The notes below the pieces were generated by a model. The model saw only the letters and a program-made list of their open reading frames with translations, made no database searches and was not told the DNA's origin. A DNA stretch of 64,000 nucleotides. Source: an uncultured Lachnospiraceae bacterium (GTDB lineage: Bacteria; Bacillota; Clostridia; Lachnospirales; Lachnospiraceae). Below, piece by piece: positions 35,742 to 45,852 of the stretch. Location of the stretch: positions 1 through 64,000 of the forward strand of contig CAJTSD010000006.1 in assembly GCA_910578795.1 (NCBI GenBank), written 5' to 3'. Made by a program: the position numbers and the translations under genes. Numbering within the stretch: the stretch's first letter is position 1; each line of letters opens with the position of its first letter.

Positions 35742-38700
35742 ATGCAATATAAGGGGTTTAAGAACATGAAACGAATGGCTGCAGTGATTTTATCGGCAGC
35801 AATTGTACTGACAGACGTTCCAGGGGCATTTGCGGCTGAAGACAGGCAGGCTTCAGAAACCGCGGTAACAGAGGAAACGGCAGAGAATACTGCGACGGAA
35901 AATGCCGCGACAGAAAATGACACGGAAGAAAACAGTATATCGCAAAGCGAATCGGCGGAACGTGTCGAATCAGGCGACGTGACAACTGAGCAGCGGACAG
36001 AGGAAAGTACGGAAACGAAGACAGAGGAAGAACAGACGCAGACTTCTTCTGGTAAAGAGCCGGAATCAACGCAAACAGAGGCTTCTTCAAACGTGAGTAC
36101 AGAAACAACGCAGACCCAAACGGGAGAAGAACAGACAACTGAGCAGCAGACAGAAGAAGGACAGACAGAAACGACGGAAATACAAATGCAAGAAGAATCG
36201 GAACAGAAGGAAACCGTTTCGATACCTGTTGTAGATGACTCTGTGTACCAACCAGAAAGAATTGACTATACATCCGCGAATCGTGCTGCGCCGATTGCGG
36301 TTTACAATGCAAAAGGGGCACTTGCGAAAAATGAGCAGGGTGAGTATGTCATTGAAAACAAGGATCAGTTTATCACTTTTTTGGCGTCAGGCACGGATTA
36401 TAGCGGCAGTGTGGTCCGGTTAAACTGTGATGTGGATATGAAAGGTGAAACAGCACAGTTTGCAAAGGAATTTGACGGGATATTTGAAGGGAACGGACAT
36501 TCGATATATAATTTTAAGGCTGAGGGCGCTTTATTCAGACAGGTGAGCGCAAACGGTGAAATCAGGAATCTCCATTTGAGCAGTGTGTCGTTTTCGCAGG
36601 AAACGGCATCGGCGGCGCTGGCATACACGAACAAAGGAAAAATTTCCAATATTACAGTGAATGCCGATATCAAAGTCACAACATCGATGGTGGCTGCGGC
36701 AGGTATTGTGATAGAAAACATCGGAACAATATCAGACTGTGTGTTTGCAGGAACCGTTACGGCAGCTGCGGGGACAGACAATGCGGGAAAAGCAATTGGC
36801 GGTATTGTTTCATCCAATAAAGGAACGGTGGAAAACTGCCATGCACTTGGCACGATTCAAACAAATGCTGCATTGATTGGCGGTATTGCGGCAAGTAATT
36901 ATAAGACAATCAGAAACTGTACAAACCATATGAATATTACGGGCGCCTACTGTATCGGTGGTATTGTGGCGGAGAATACAAGAACTGTTACAGACTGTGC
37001 AAATTATGGTACAATTACGCAGAAAAACAGTACTGAGGAAGGTCTTGCGGGAGGAATTGCCGCAAAAAATACGGATACGGTTTCCGGTTGTGAAAATTAT
37101 GCGGAAATATCAGGCGTTTATAAAAATATTGGTGGTATTGCCGGCAGCAGTTCAGGAACTGTTACAGGCTGCGCAAATTATGCGGAGGTAACCGGTTCTG
37201 AGAATATCGGCGGTGTAGTGGGGCTGTTTGACGGAACAGGCGATGATGCCGCTAATACGATTCAAAACAGTTTTAATAAAGGAAAAGTGAATGCGAAACA
37301 AAACAGTGGAAGTAAAAATCAGGGTATTGGCGGAATCCTTGGTGCAGCTTCGAGAAATGCCAGCCTTACAATTCGGAATTGTTATAATACAGAAGGCATA
37401 CAGGGAGCGGCAGAAACAAAATACCTGGGAGGAATTGCGGGTATTCTTTACAAAGGCAGCATCCAAAATACCTATACAACAGGAACTGTTTCGGCATTAG
37501 AAGCGGCAGCGGTAATCGCAGGTTATTTGGGAGCAGAGGCAGATGCCGTGTGTACAGACAGTCTGTTTTTGGAAGGGAATAACGATACGCTCTATTACAG
37601 AGAGGGGATCGCGGTTACAGCAACAGACGAGAAGAAAACATCGGATGAACTGAAAGGCTCAGACGCACTTCTTGTACTGGGTGAAGGATTTTTGGCGGAT
37701 GATAACGGCATGAATGGCGGTTATCCTGTTATAAAGGGACAAAATTCTGAAAATAACAGATGCATTATTATGTATGAACCGGGTGGAGGATGTGCAGATT
37801 ATTATTTCACAATGGTAACAAAAGGCGGTTTTCTATCAGAGCCTTCTGCTCCTTTTAAGAAAAGCGCATCGTTCAAGGGCTGGTTTAAGGATCAGGCAAA
37901 TAAAACACCGTACAGTTTTTCGGAAAGTATCACAGAATCGGCAGTAATCTATGCCGGTTGGGAAAATTATGAAACAGTAGAAGATATCGCACTGGAGCAG
38001 ACAGAAGTAACGCTTGTAAAGAACGAATCCTTTAACTTGAAGGAGAAGGTTGCAATCAAACCGGCAGGCGCAGAAAATGCAGCGCTTATTTTTGCCTCAA
38101 GCGATACATCAATAGCAGATGTTGATGATGCAGGTATCATTAAGGCTGTCAGTGCAGGAACGGCAAAGATTCAGATTAAAATAGCGGATGGCTCGCTTGA
38201 CAAAGAATTAACTTTTAAGGTTACGGTAACAGACAGGGAAAATATTGTAAGATTTAAAATCTATGATGATAAAGAGACGGCAGAGATTACAAAGACAGCA
38301 ATATCAATCGGGGAACCCGTTACCGTGCAGGCTGTGTTTGGTGTCACGCCGCCTCCCAAAGCAACAGTGCAGTGGACCAGCAGCAGACCTGACTATGTTA
38401 AAGTGACAGAGAGAACGGATTTGGCAGGTATCAATGCAGCAAGGCTGGAGGGTTTAAAACCGACGACAACGCTCAGCCAAAATAAGGTAGATATTATATG
38501 TACATTGATATATGCGGACAAAACGACAACATTTACGGGAACGTTAAGCGTTATGGTAAGACCGTTTGCGGAAAGCATTTCCATACAGGCGGGAAGAGAG
38601 GATATTACAGGGAAGAAGGTAGTCTTTGACCTTGGTACAAAGCAGTTTATTGCAGTCGATGATACGAAGCTTTTGCAGCCGGTAGACAGCCTTTCAGCAA

Positions 38701-41700
38701 TTGTGCTTCCAAAGGACGCATCCCAGAAAGTAAAATGGAGTTCTTCTGACAGCTCGGTCATCAAATTTGACGATGAGAACAGCGGCAAGGCAGAGGGAAA
38801 CAGAAAAGGCACAGCGACAGTTACGGCAACGGTTACGGATGGCAGCAAAGGAAAAGACCAAAAACCGATTTCGGGACAAACCACAGTCATTGCAAGGAGA
38901 ATTATACAGGAACTTTCTTTTACACCGAAATCGACGGATAAGGATGGCAAAGTATCTGTTGACCAGTACGGAAGAATTGAAATTACTGAGGGAACAAGTG
39001 TAAGGCTCGAGCCCGTATATGTTCCTGCTGATGCGTCAGAGAAGAAATTAACATGGACAAACGGAAATAAAAACGCACTTACCATCAAGGCGGATGGCTC
39101 AAATGTTTTGACAGTAACCGCAGGAAAGGTTGCGCGCAATACGGTTGTGAAATTAAAGGCAGAAGCCATGGATATGGGCGGCGTTTCCTGTGAAGTGGAG
39201 TTTATTATAAAGCCGAAGGTAGAAAAAATAAAGATCTTTAGAACGGATGATCCGGATAACTGTGTGAGTGGTGGAAATATTGGCATTGATCCGGAAAAGG
39301 ATGACATGACATTTAACCTCATGGCGGTAAATGAACCCAGCGATGCATCCCAGGCTGTAATATGGAAGATTGACAGTACAAAGGTAGCGACCCTGAAAGA
39401 CAATGAGGACGGTACCTGTACGATAAACGTAAAAGGAAAAGGTACGGCAGCAATAACGGCGACGGCAGTTGACGGCAGTAAAACGACAGCAGTTACGACG
39501 CTCAATGTCACTTCCCTTGCGACAAGCGTTGAAATTGAGGGAAGCAATATGGTTATGAAAGGAAAGACCATTAAGCTAACGGCATCCGTTTATCCGAAGG
39601 CTGTAGGGGATAAGGGCATCAAATGGGAATCTCTGATGCCAGAGTATGCAAAGGTAAACGAGAAAACAGGAGAGGTTCAGGGTGTAAAAGCGGGATTTGC
39701 CATTATCAGTGCAAAGGTAAATGATGGAAGCGGCGCATCGGGTTCCCATGCGATATGGGTAATGGATCCGATAGAGAGCTTTGATATTATGGTGCCAGAC
39801 GGCGACGATAATGAGAAAAATGATGAACTGCTTACCGGAAAAACAATCGGTCTTGATCCGGATAATGATATCAGTACCTACACTGTTGCGGCAAGGATTC
39901 TTCCGGACACGGCATGTCAGAAGGTTACGTGGCAGTCAAGCAATGAGAAGGTTGCAACCGTTAAGGACGGGGTGATTACCGCGAAGGCGCTGGGAACAGC
40001 AGTGATTACCGCACAGGCTACGGACGGAAGCGGAAAATCCGCAAGCGTTAATATAAACATTACGACACTTACCAGAAGTGTTGCAGTCACAGGCGGTCAC
40101 TATGTAGGAATCGGAAAGACGTTGCAGCTTAGTGCAGAAGTCGGGGATAAGGATGCGGTGAATAAAGCCGTTGTGTGGACAAGCAGTGTTCCGCAGGTTG
40201 CATCTGTAGATAAAAACGGCTGTGTGAAAGCAGTCGGTTCCGACGGTATGACTGTTATCACAGCCGAAGCGGCAGACGGAAGCGGAGCGAAAGCAGAACA
40301 TAAAGTATATGTGGTAGGACAGAAAAATAATGTAAAAATCAGCACATATGACGATGATTACACAATAGAAACAGAAAAAGGCAAGAAGCTGATAAAGGAT
40401 ATTGACCTTGCAGATGTGGAAACGCTTGAGCTTCGTCTTAAGGCAGAATTAAAAGACGGTTCTGCAATTCGGGATGGAATACCAATGGATATTAAATGGG
40501 AAACTTCCAATAAGGCTGTCGCGGCAGTTGAGGCAGACGAGGAGGATTCTGGCATTGGCATTGTCACAATATACCAGGCAGGAACGGTTGCAATTACTGC
40601 AAAAAGTACAGAAGGATATGGAACGAGCGAGAGCGTTACGCTTCATATTAAGAACACAAATCCGTTTGTAAGAATAAAAGGTTCCAGCAATCGGCTGGCA
40701 CAGGGAAAGAAAATGCAGCTGACGGTCGGCGGCGCGACAGTAGACTGGTCTTCAGGCAATGAAAGACTGGCAAAGGTAAACAATAAGGGACAGGTGACTG
40801 CAGGCAAAAATGTGACAGGAATTGTGACGATAACAGCACAGGCAGTAGATGGAAATCATTTTGATACGTATTCCATCAATATAGAAAAGCCGGTAAAGAA
40901 GGTTGACATAACAATAAACGGCGAAACAGTCACAAACAAAAAAGTTGGTGTTGACCTGATGAAGGGATACAAAGGCTCGGAAGAAATCCAACTTGGTGCG
41001 CTTTTGGATGGTACGGAAGGTGATGTGGCATGGAAGACATCAAACGCTAAAGTGGCTGAAATAGATGAGGAAGGCTATGTAGAGATCAAACAAAACGGCA
41101 GTGTTACTTTAACGGCAACGGCAATGGATGGAAGCAACAGAAAAGGAAAGGTAACTCTCGATATTTCAAAGCAGACAACAGGCATCACACCGGCTGACGG
41201 TCAGGATGTGATTGAAATCGGCTTAAAGAAAAGTAAAGTACTCAGCGTAAACTACAAACCGTTATCAGCCGGTAATAAAAAGACAACATGGGTGAGCAGC
41301 AATCCTTCTGTTGTAAATGTCAATAAATCGAGCGGAAAGATAATGGGAAAGCGTGTGAGCAGTGACCCTGTCACAGTCACGGCGACAGCAGCAGACGGAA
41401 GCGGAGTAAGCTGCGAATTTACGGTATATGTAAGACCTGCCGTAAACATGGTTGAAATTGTCAGGGCAAGTACAGATCCAGAGCTTCCGGATAGTGCGTA
41501 TCAGGAAGTCGTAGGTATTGATTTAAGTACGAGTACGGATACTGTTACACTCAAGGCAAATCTTTACACAAAATCAGGAAAGAAGAACGTTCTGATTGAC
41601 AGCCACCGTGTAAGCTGGAGTTCGAGCAACAAAGATATTGCCGAAGTCGATGAGAACGGTGTGGTTAAGGCACTGAAAAACGGCGAAGTGACAATTACGG

Positions 41701-42032
41701 CGACAGCCCTTGACGGCAGTAAAAAGTCAGGAAAGGTAAAGCTGTATATTGGAAAGCTGATAAAAAGTATTTCCTTATCTGACGAGTTCAAGGATGGCAT
41801 CAAACTGAATCTGAGAACGAAAAAGTCGGTAGAGATCGCCGGGGAACTATCAATCTATCCGATTACTGCCACAAATCAGAATTTGGAATATGCCACAAGC
41901 AATAAAAAAATTGTGACAGTAAATGCGAAAGGGAAAGTAACTGCAAAGAAGGTAGGAACGGCTGAAATAATTGTAACACCAAAGGATGGTTCAGGAGTAA
42001 TCTTAAAGATCCCTGTAACAGTGACAAAATAA
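35742..42032 (+). CDS. Large secreted protein with GLUG, InlB-type and about 14 Big_2 repeats
   Basis: 2096 residues. A signal peptide (residues about 9-30, cut near GAFAAE) is followed by a Thr/Glu/Gln-rich low-complexity stretch to about 160. GLUG-type repeats occupy about 210-585 (GGIVSSN, GGIAASN, GGIVAEN). An InlB B-repeat-like unit lies at about 672-742 (SFKGWFKD, IYAGWEN). Immunoglobulin-like Big_2 domains fill 748 to the end, each with a W-x-SSN core and a V-T-I-T-A strand before DGS. I count about 14, some divergent. The protein ends in VTVTK with no membrane segment, sortase motif or visible wall-binding domain. It is probably an adhesin or structural surface protein held non-covalently, or released. 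The start follows GGAGGAAAG. Confidence 0.88.
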   Translation: MQYKGFKNMKRMAAVILSAAIVLTDVPGAFAAEDRQASETAVTEETAENTATENAATENDTEENSISQSESAERVESGDVTTEQRTEESTETKTEEEQTQTSSGKEPESTQTEASSNVSTETTQTQTGEEQTTEQQTEEGQTETTEIQMQEESEQKETVSIPVVDDSVYQPERIDYTSANRAAPIAVYNAKGALAKNEQGEYVIENKDQFITFLASGTDYSGSVVRLNCDVDMKGETAQFAKEFDGIFEGNGHSIYNFKAEGALFRQVSANGEIRNLHLSSVSFSQETASAALAYTNKGKISNITVNADIKVTTSMVAAAGIVIENIGTISDCVFAGTVTAAAGTDNAGKAIGGIVSSNKGTVENCHALGTIQTNAALIGGIAASNYKTIRNCTNHMNITGAYCIGGIVAENTRTVTDCANYGTITQKNSTEEGLAGGIAAKNTDTVSGCENYAEISGVYKNIGGIAGSSSGTVTGCANYAEVTGSENIGGVVGLFDGTGDDAANTIQNSFNKGKVNAKQNSGSKNQGIGGILGAASRNASLTIRNCYNTEGIQGAAETKYLGGIAGILYKGSIQNTYTTGTVSALEAAAVIAGYLGAEADAVCTDSLFLEGNNDTLYYREGIAVTATDEKKTSDELKGSDALLVLGEGFLADDNGMNGGYPVIKGQNSENNRCIIMYEPGGGCADYYFTMVTKGGFLSEPSAPFKKSASFKGWFKDQANKTPYSFSESITESAVIYAGWENYETVEDIALEQTEVTLVKNESFNLKEKVAIKPAGAENAALIFASSDTSIADVDDAGIIKAVSAGTAKIQIKIADGSLDKELTFKVTVTDRENIVRFKIYDDKETAEITKTAISIGEPVTVQAVFGVTPPPKATVQWTSSRPDYVKVTERTDLAGINAARLEGLKPTTTLSQNKVDIICTLIYADKTTTFTGTLSVMVRPFAESISIQAGREDITGKKVVFDLGTKQFIAVDDTKLLQPVDSLSAIVLPKDASQKVKWSSSDSSVIKFDDENSGKAEGNRKGTATVTATVTDGSKGKDQKPISGQTTVIARRIIQELSFTPKSTDKDGKVSVDQYGRIEITEGTSVRLEPVYVPADASEKKLTWTNGNKNALTIKADGSNVLTVTAGKVARNTVVKLKAEAMDMGGVSCEVEFIIKPKVEKIKIFRTDDPDNCVSGGNIGIDPEKDDMTFNLMAVNEPSDASQAVIWKIDSTKVATLKDNEDGTCTINVKGKGTAAITATAVDGSKTTAVTTLNVTSLATSVEIEGSNMVMKGKTIKLTASVYPKAVGDKGIKWESLMPEYAKVNEKTGEVQGVKAGFAIISAKVNDGSGASGSHAIWVMDPIESFDIMVPDGDDNEKNDELLTGKTIGLDPDNDISTYTVAARILPDTACQKVTWQSSNEKVATVKDGVITAKALGTAVITAQATDGSGKSASVNINITTLTRSVAVTGGHYVGIGKTLQLSAEVGDKDAVNKAVVWTSSVPQVASVDKNGCVKAVGSDGMTVITAEAADGSGAKAEHKVYVVGQKNNVKISTYDDDYTIETEKGKKLIKDIDLADVETLELRLKAELKDGSAIRDGIPMDIKWETSNKAVAAVEADEEDSGIGIVTIYQAGTVAITAKSTEGYGTSESVTLHIKNTNPFVRIKGSSNRLAQGKKMQLTVGGATVDWSSGNERLAKVNNKGQVTAGKNVTGIVTITAQAVDGNHFDTYSINIEKPVKKVDITINGETVTNKKVGVDLMKGYKGSEEIQLGALLDGTEGDVAWKTSNAKVAEIDEEGYVEIKQNGSVTLTATAMDGSNRKGKVTLDISKQTTGITPADGQDVIEIGLKKSKVLSVNYKPLSAGNKKTTWVSSNPSVVNVNKSSGKIMGKRVSSDPVTVTATAADGSGVSCEFTVYVRPAVNMVEIVRASTDPELPDSAYQEVVGIDLSTSTDTVTLKANLYTKSGKKNVLIDSHRVSWSSSNKDIAEVDENGVVKALKNGEVTITATALDGSKKSGKVKLYIGKLIKSISLSDEFKDGIKLNLRTKKSVEIAGELSIYPITATNQNLEYATSNKKIVTVNAKGKVTAKKVGTAEIIVTPKDGSGVILKIPVTVTK

Positions 42033-42044
42033 AGAAATACGGAT

Positions 42045-42082
42045 ACAGGGCAGCATCTTAGGTGCTGCCCTGTAAGTCTTTT
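42045..42082 (+). terminator. Rho-independent terminator
   Basis: ACAGGGCAGCA at 42045-42055 and TGCTGCCCTGT at 42063-42073 form a perfect 11-base stem with a 7-base loop, followed by a T-rich stretch. It ends the Big_2 gene. Confidence 0.8.
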
Positions 42083-42187
42083 CGGTTTCATTGTTTATGA
42101 TTATTTTCTCAGGTCAATACTAGGAATTAGAAAGAAATTGTGGTAAGATTATGCCATAAAAGGCTTTGGCAGGAATGGGGGACGATT

Positions 42188-44086
42188 ATGTGTGGAATAG
42201 CAGGCTTTTGCAATAATGCTGAAAACTGGAAGGAAAACATTGAGCGGATGAATCAAAGAATGGTTCACCGCGGTCCTGATGCGGGCGGCATTTGGGCGAA
42301 TGATGACAAAAGCGTGGTGTTTGGACACAGAAGGCTTTCCATTATCGACCTGTCTGAAAAAGGTGCACAGCCGATGCATTCTGCATCGGGAAGATATGTG
42401 TGCGTCTTTAACGGTGAAATTTATAATTACCGCACCATAAGGGACAGGCTGCTTGCAGAAAAAAAAGTGACGGCGTTTCGCGGCGGCTCGGATACGGAAG
42501 TACTGCTTGCGGCGTTTGAAGCATACGGCGTCAGGAAAACACTTGCGTTGTGCAAGGGAATGTTTGCAATTGCGCTTTATGACCAGGAAACAAAGCGGAT
42601 TACACTAATGCGTGACAGAGTGGGGGAAAAGCCATTATATTACGGTTTTGTAAACGGAAGCTTTGTCTTTGCCTCTGATATCGGCAGTATCCGTGTGCTT
42701 GACGGATTCCAAAATGAAATAGATACAGCAGTGCTTCAGATATACTTTATCCACGGCTATATTCCGGCGCCGTATTCTGTCTATAAAGATATTTATAAGC
42801 TTGATGCAGGATGTATTCTTGAACTGGATGCTCCTTATAAGTCGCCGAAAATCAGTTCGTACTGGTCAGTGAGGGATGTGGCGAAGTATGGTGAAGCGCA
42901 CCCCTTTCAGGGAACGAGGGAGGAGGCGGCAGATGAACTGGAAAGGCTGCTAAAGGCTGCCATAAAGGAGCAGATGGTGGCAGATGTTCCCGTTGGGGCG
43001 TTTTTGTCTGCAGGAATCGACAGCAGCACAATCGTGGCGCTGATGCAGGCACAGTCCGACTTAAAGGTACGGACCTTTACAATCGGCATGGATGATCCGA
43101 AATACAATGAGGCTACTTATGCAAAAGAGATTGCAAAACATTTGGGAACGGAGCATACAGAGCTTTATATCACGTCCGAGGATGCAAGGGCAGTCATTCC
43201 CAGGCTTGCTCAGATATTCGGAGAACCGTTTGCCGACTCTTCTCAGATACCGACTTATCTTGTGAGTAAGATGACACGGGAACATGTGACAGTGTCCCTT
43301 AGCGGAGATGCCGGTGATGAGCTGTTTTGCGGATATGTAACCTATTCCTCTATTGAAAGGATTTGGGGGAAAATGAAGTCTTATCCATATGCCGTACGGA
43401 AAATGGCGAGCAGCCTTTTGGTGAATTGTCCACTGCTGAAAAATCGGCAGATTTTACAGACAAAGGCATATTTGCTTGGAGCAAAAAGTCCAGAACATCT
43501 CTATGAGCTTTCCAATGCGCAGGAGGCAGGGAATCTTGCGATTGCGCTTGATCGGAACGCGCATCTGTATAAACATAATTTGCAGCCCTATGGAGATGTC
43601 AGTGATCCGCGCAGCTGCATTATGCTGATGGATATGGAGATGTACCATCCGGATGATATTCTGGTAAAGGTTGACAGGACTGCGATGGCGGTGTCCCTGG
43701 AAACAAGGGTGCCGATGCTTGACAAGGACGTGGTGGAGTTTGCATGGACCTTGCCGATTGCATACAAAAAACAGGGCGATATCGGAAAGCTGGTATTAAG
43801 GGACGTGCTTTACCGCTATGTGCCAAGGGAGATGATGGAAAGACCAAAAAAAGGATTTTCCATTCCCATCACAAAATGGCTTAGAGAGCCGGGGCTTAGA
43901 GAGTGGGCAGAGTCGCTGCTAAATCGGGAACTGATTAGAAAACAGGGAATATTAAATGCCGATGTGGTATGGCGCATTTGGACGGATTATATCGAAAACG
44001 GCAACTGGCGCATACAGATATGGTATATTCTGATGTTTCAAAGCTGGCTTGTCACGGAACATGCTGGCGGACATCATAATTTATAA
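42188..44086 (+). CDS. asnB: Asparagine synthase (glutamine-hydrolysing) family protein
   Basis: 632 residues, typical AsnB length. Met is followed directly by the catalytic Cys2 of the class II glutaminase domain (MCGIAGF), which fixes the start at 42188; the frame extends to 42140 but would bury the cysteine. RGPDAGG and NGEIYNYR are further glutaminase signatures. The synthase domain has AFLSAGIDSST, the ATP pyrophosphatase loop, and SGDAGDELFCGY. The enzyme moves glutamine ammonia onto an adenylated carboxylate. The product may be asparagine, but some AsnB homologs amidate diaminopimelate or sugar acids in envelope polymers, and the next three genes are envelope genes. Which applies cannot be told from sequence. 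Confidence 0.9.
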   Translation: MCGIAGFCNNAENWKENIERMNQRMVHRGPDAGGIWANDDKSVVFGHRRLSIIDLSEKGAQPMHSASGRYVCVFNGEIYNYRTIRDRLLAEKKVTAFRGGSDTEVLLAAFEAYGVRKTLALCKGMFAIALYDQETKRITLMRDRVGEKPLYYGFVNGSFVFASDIGSIRVLDGFQNEIDTAVLQIYFIHGYIPAPYSVYKDIYKLDAGCILELDAPYKSPKISSYWSVRDVAKYGEAHPFQGTREEAADELERLLKAAIKEQMVADVPVGAFLSAGIDSSTIVALMQAQSDLKVRTFTIGMDDPKYNEATYAKEIAKHLGTEHTELYITSEDARAVIPRLAQIFGEPFADSSQIPTYLVSKMTREHVTVSLSGDAGDELFCGYVTYSSIERIWGKMKSYPYAVRKMASSLLVNCPLLKNRQILQTKAYLLGAKSPEHLYELSNAQEAGNLAIALDRNAHLYKHNLQPYGDVSDPRSCIMLMDMEMYHPDDILVKVDRTAMAVSLETRVPMLDKDVVEFAWTLPIAYKKQGDIGKLVLRDVLYRYVPREMMERPKKGFSIPITKWLREPGLREWAESLLNRELIRKQGILNADVVWRIWTDYIENGNWRIQIWYILMFQSWLVTEHAGGHHNL

Positions 44087-44106
44087 TACGTTAGGAGAAG
44101 GAACAG

Positions 44107-45078
44107 ATGAGCAGACAAAAGAACGATGGAGAGATACCGCAGATCAAAAATTATATTAAGATAGCACGTCCTGACCATTGGATTAAGAATGTGTTTATTA
44201 TGCCGGGGCTTGCGCTTGCGCTGATTTTGATTGAGCTTCCAAAGGACTGGGGAAGCTTTGTGATAAAGCTTGTAGCGGGATTTTTGGCAACCTGTTTTAT
44301 CGCGTCAGCAAATTATGTGATCAATGAGTGGCTTGATGCGGAGTTTGACCAATACCATCCGACGAAAAAGTACAGACCGGTGGTGAGCCAGAATATGAAA
44401 TTTTCGTTTGTGATGGTGGAGTATGCAATATGCATTGTCATTGGAGTCGCATTGTCTTTTGTGGTAAACATGCCTTTTTTGCTGACGGAGCTGTGGCTTT
44501 TGGTCATGGGGGTTTTGTATAATGTAAAGCCAGTGCGGACAAAGGATGTGGTGTATCTTGACGTGCTTTCCGAGTCCATAAACAATATGATTCGCCTTTT
44601 GCTTGGCTGGTTTATTGTCTGCGAGGATGTGTATCCGCCATCGAGTATTATGATCGGATATTGGATGGCAGGCGCATTTCTGATGGCGGTAAAGCGGTAT
44701 GCGGAATACCGGATGATTGGAAATCCCGAAATTGCAGGCTCCTATAGAAAGTCGTTTTCAAAATACAAAGAGGAAACGCTGTTGTGCTCCGCATTATTCT
44801 ATGCACTCTGTGCAACGTTTTTAATCGGTATTTTTCTGTTGAAATACCGGATTGAATATATTGTTGCGATGCCCGTTTTGTTTTTCCTGTTCTGCTACTA
44901 TCTCTACATAGCGCACAAGCCGGATTCCGCGGCACAAAAGCCGGAAAAGCTGTTCCGTGAGAAAAAGCTGATGCTGTTGGTGGCGGCGCTTATCGTACTT
45001 TTTGCGGTGCTTACGGTGGTTGACATTCCGATTATGGAAATGTGGGAAACGGCATTTTTCATTCCAACAGGTCATTAA
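44107..45078 (+). CDS. UbiA-family prenyltransferase, decaprenyl-phosphate phosphoribosyltransferase-like
   Basis: 323 residues with about eight or nine hydrophobic membrane segments. The first acidic motif reads NEWLDAEFDQYHPTKKYRPV, at about residues 76-95. This HPTKxxRPV form is the hallmark of the UbiA branch that moves 5-phosphoribose from PRPP to polyprenyl phosphate, as in mycobacterial arabinogalactan synthesis; it is unlike menaquinone or haem enzymes. The second acidic motif lies around YLDVLSES. The product would be polyprenyl-phosphoryl-5-phosphoribose, which needs a phosphatase; a HAD gene follows directly. The start follows TAGGAGAAGG. Polyprenyl length cannot be read. Confidence 0.85.
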   Translation: MSRQKNDGEIPQIKNYIKIARPDHWIKNVFIMPGLALALILIELPKDWGSFVIKLVAGFLATCFIASANYVINEWLDAEFDQYHPTKKYRPVVSQNMKFSFVMVEYAICIVIGVALSFVVNMPFLLTELWLLVMGVLYNVKPVRTKDVVYLDVLSESINNMIRLLLGWFIVCEDVYPPSSIMIGYWMAGAFLMAVKRYAEYRMIGNPEIAGSYRKSFSKYKEETLLCSALFYALCATFLIGIFLLKYRIEYIVAMPVLFFLFCYYLYIAHKPDSAAQKPEKLFREKKLMLLVAALIVLFAVLTVVDIPIMEMWETAFFIPTGH

Positions 45079-45092
45079 GGCAGGGCTTGGGT

Positions 45093-45788
45093 ATGAATCG
45101 GATAAAATTGAAAAAAAACAGCATAATGGATTATGAAGTCTATATTTTTGACTTAGACGGAACCTTGTATTATCAAAAACCGTTTCGCATCCGGATGCTT
45201 TGGACGCTTGTGAAGCATATGCTATTGCATCCAATGTCAATCAGGGACCTCTTTGTGATAAAGACATACAGGGAAGTGCGGGAGCAGTGGGAACAGCGCG
45301 AAAAAGAGCATGATTTCAAGGAAGGGATGAGCCTTGATGAAAGACAGTATGCCTATGTGGCTGCAAAGACGGGAGTAAGTTGCGACTGTGTAAAGCAGGC
45401 AGTGGAGTTTTTTATGCATAAGCTTCCATTAAAGCTGCTTCCTGCGTTTCGTGACGAGATTCTTGAAGAACTGATACAAAAGCTGAAAAAAGAGAAAAAA
45501 AAGGTGGTTATTTATTCGGATTATCCTGTGGAGGAGAAGCTAACGTGTCTTGATATTTATGCGGATGCCTGCTATACGTCAGGTGATGCGTGTATTGGTT
45601 GTATGAAACCGGATCCTAAGGGGATTAATGTTATTTTGAATGCGCTTGGGTGCGGCAATGACAACGCGGTTATGATTGGTGACAGGTATGAGAAGGATGG
45701 AATTGCCGCAGAGAAAAACGGAGTTGATTATGTGATTGTGGACAGCTCCCAAAAGGAGCGGAGAAAATTGAGGGACATGTGGTCTTGA
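45093..45788 (+). CDS. HAD-family hydrolase
   Basis: 231 residues of the haloacid dehalogenase superfamily with a helical cap. Motif I is FDLDGTLYY, motif II the serine in VVIYSDYP, motif III the lysine in GCMKPDPKG, motif IV VMIGDRYEKD. It is likely a phosphatase. Its place between a phosphoribosyl-polyprenyl synthase and a GT-C-like membrane protein suggests it could remove the 5-phosphate of polyprenyl-phospho-phosphoribose; that is inference. I chose ATG 45093 with AGGCAGGG upstream; ATG 45126 lacks a ribosome site but would start closer to motif I. Confidence 0.82.
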   Translation: MNRIKLKKNSIMDYEVYIFDLDGTLYYQKPFRIRMLWTLVKHMLLHPMSIRDLFVIKTYREVREQWEQREKEHDFKEGMSLDERQYAYVAAKTGVSCDCVKQAVEFFMHKLPLKLLPAFRDEILEELIQKLKKEKKKVVIYSDYPVEEKLTCLDIYADACYTSGDACIGCMKPDPKGINVILNALGCGNDNAVMIGDRYEKDGIAAEKNGVDYVIVDSSQKERRKLRDMWS

Positions 45789-45852
45789 AGCTGCATGTCC
45801 TTTTACATAACGACGAATGCGGTATCCGTAATGCACATTAGGGGAGGGTTGC

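Noticed and set aside
35820..36230. Repetitive Thr/Glu/Gln-rich stretch as a possible tandem DNA repeat
   Set aside because: The codons vary from unit to unit and no fixed period is visible. It is low-complexity protein linker, not a satellite repeat or CRISPR.
38393..39571. Long open frame on the minus strand (about 390 codons) inside the Big_2 protein gene
   Set aside because: It mirrors the periodic, T-rich codon pattern of the Big_2 repeats, has no ribosome site and encodes repetitive hydrophobic sequence. It is an antisense shadow.
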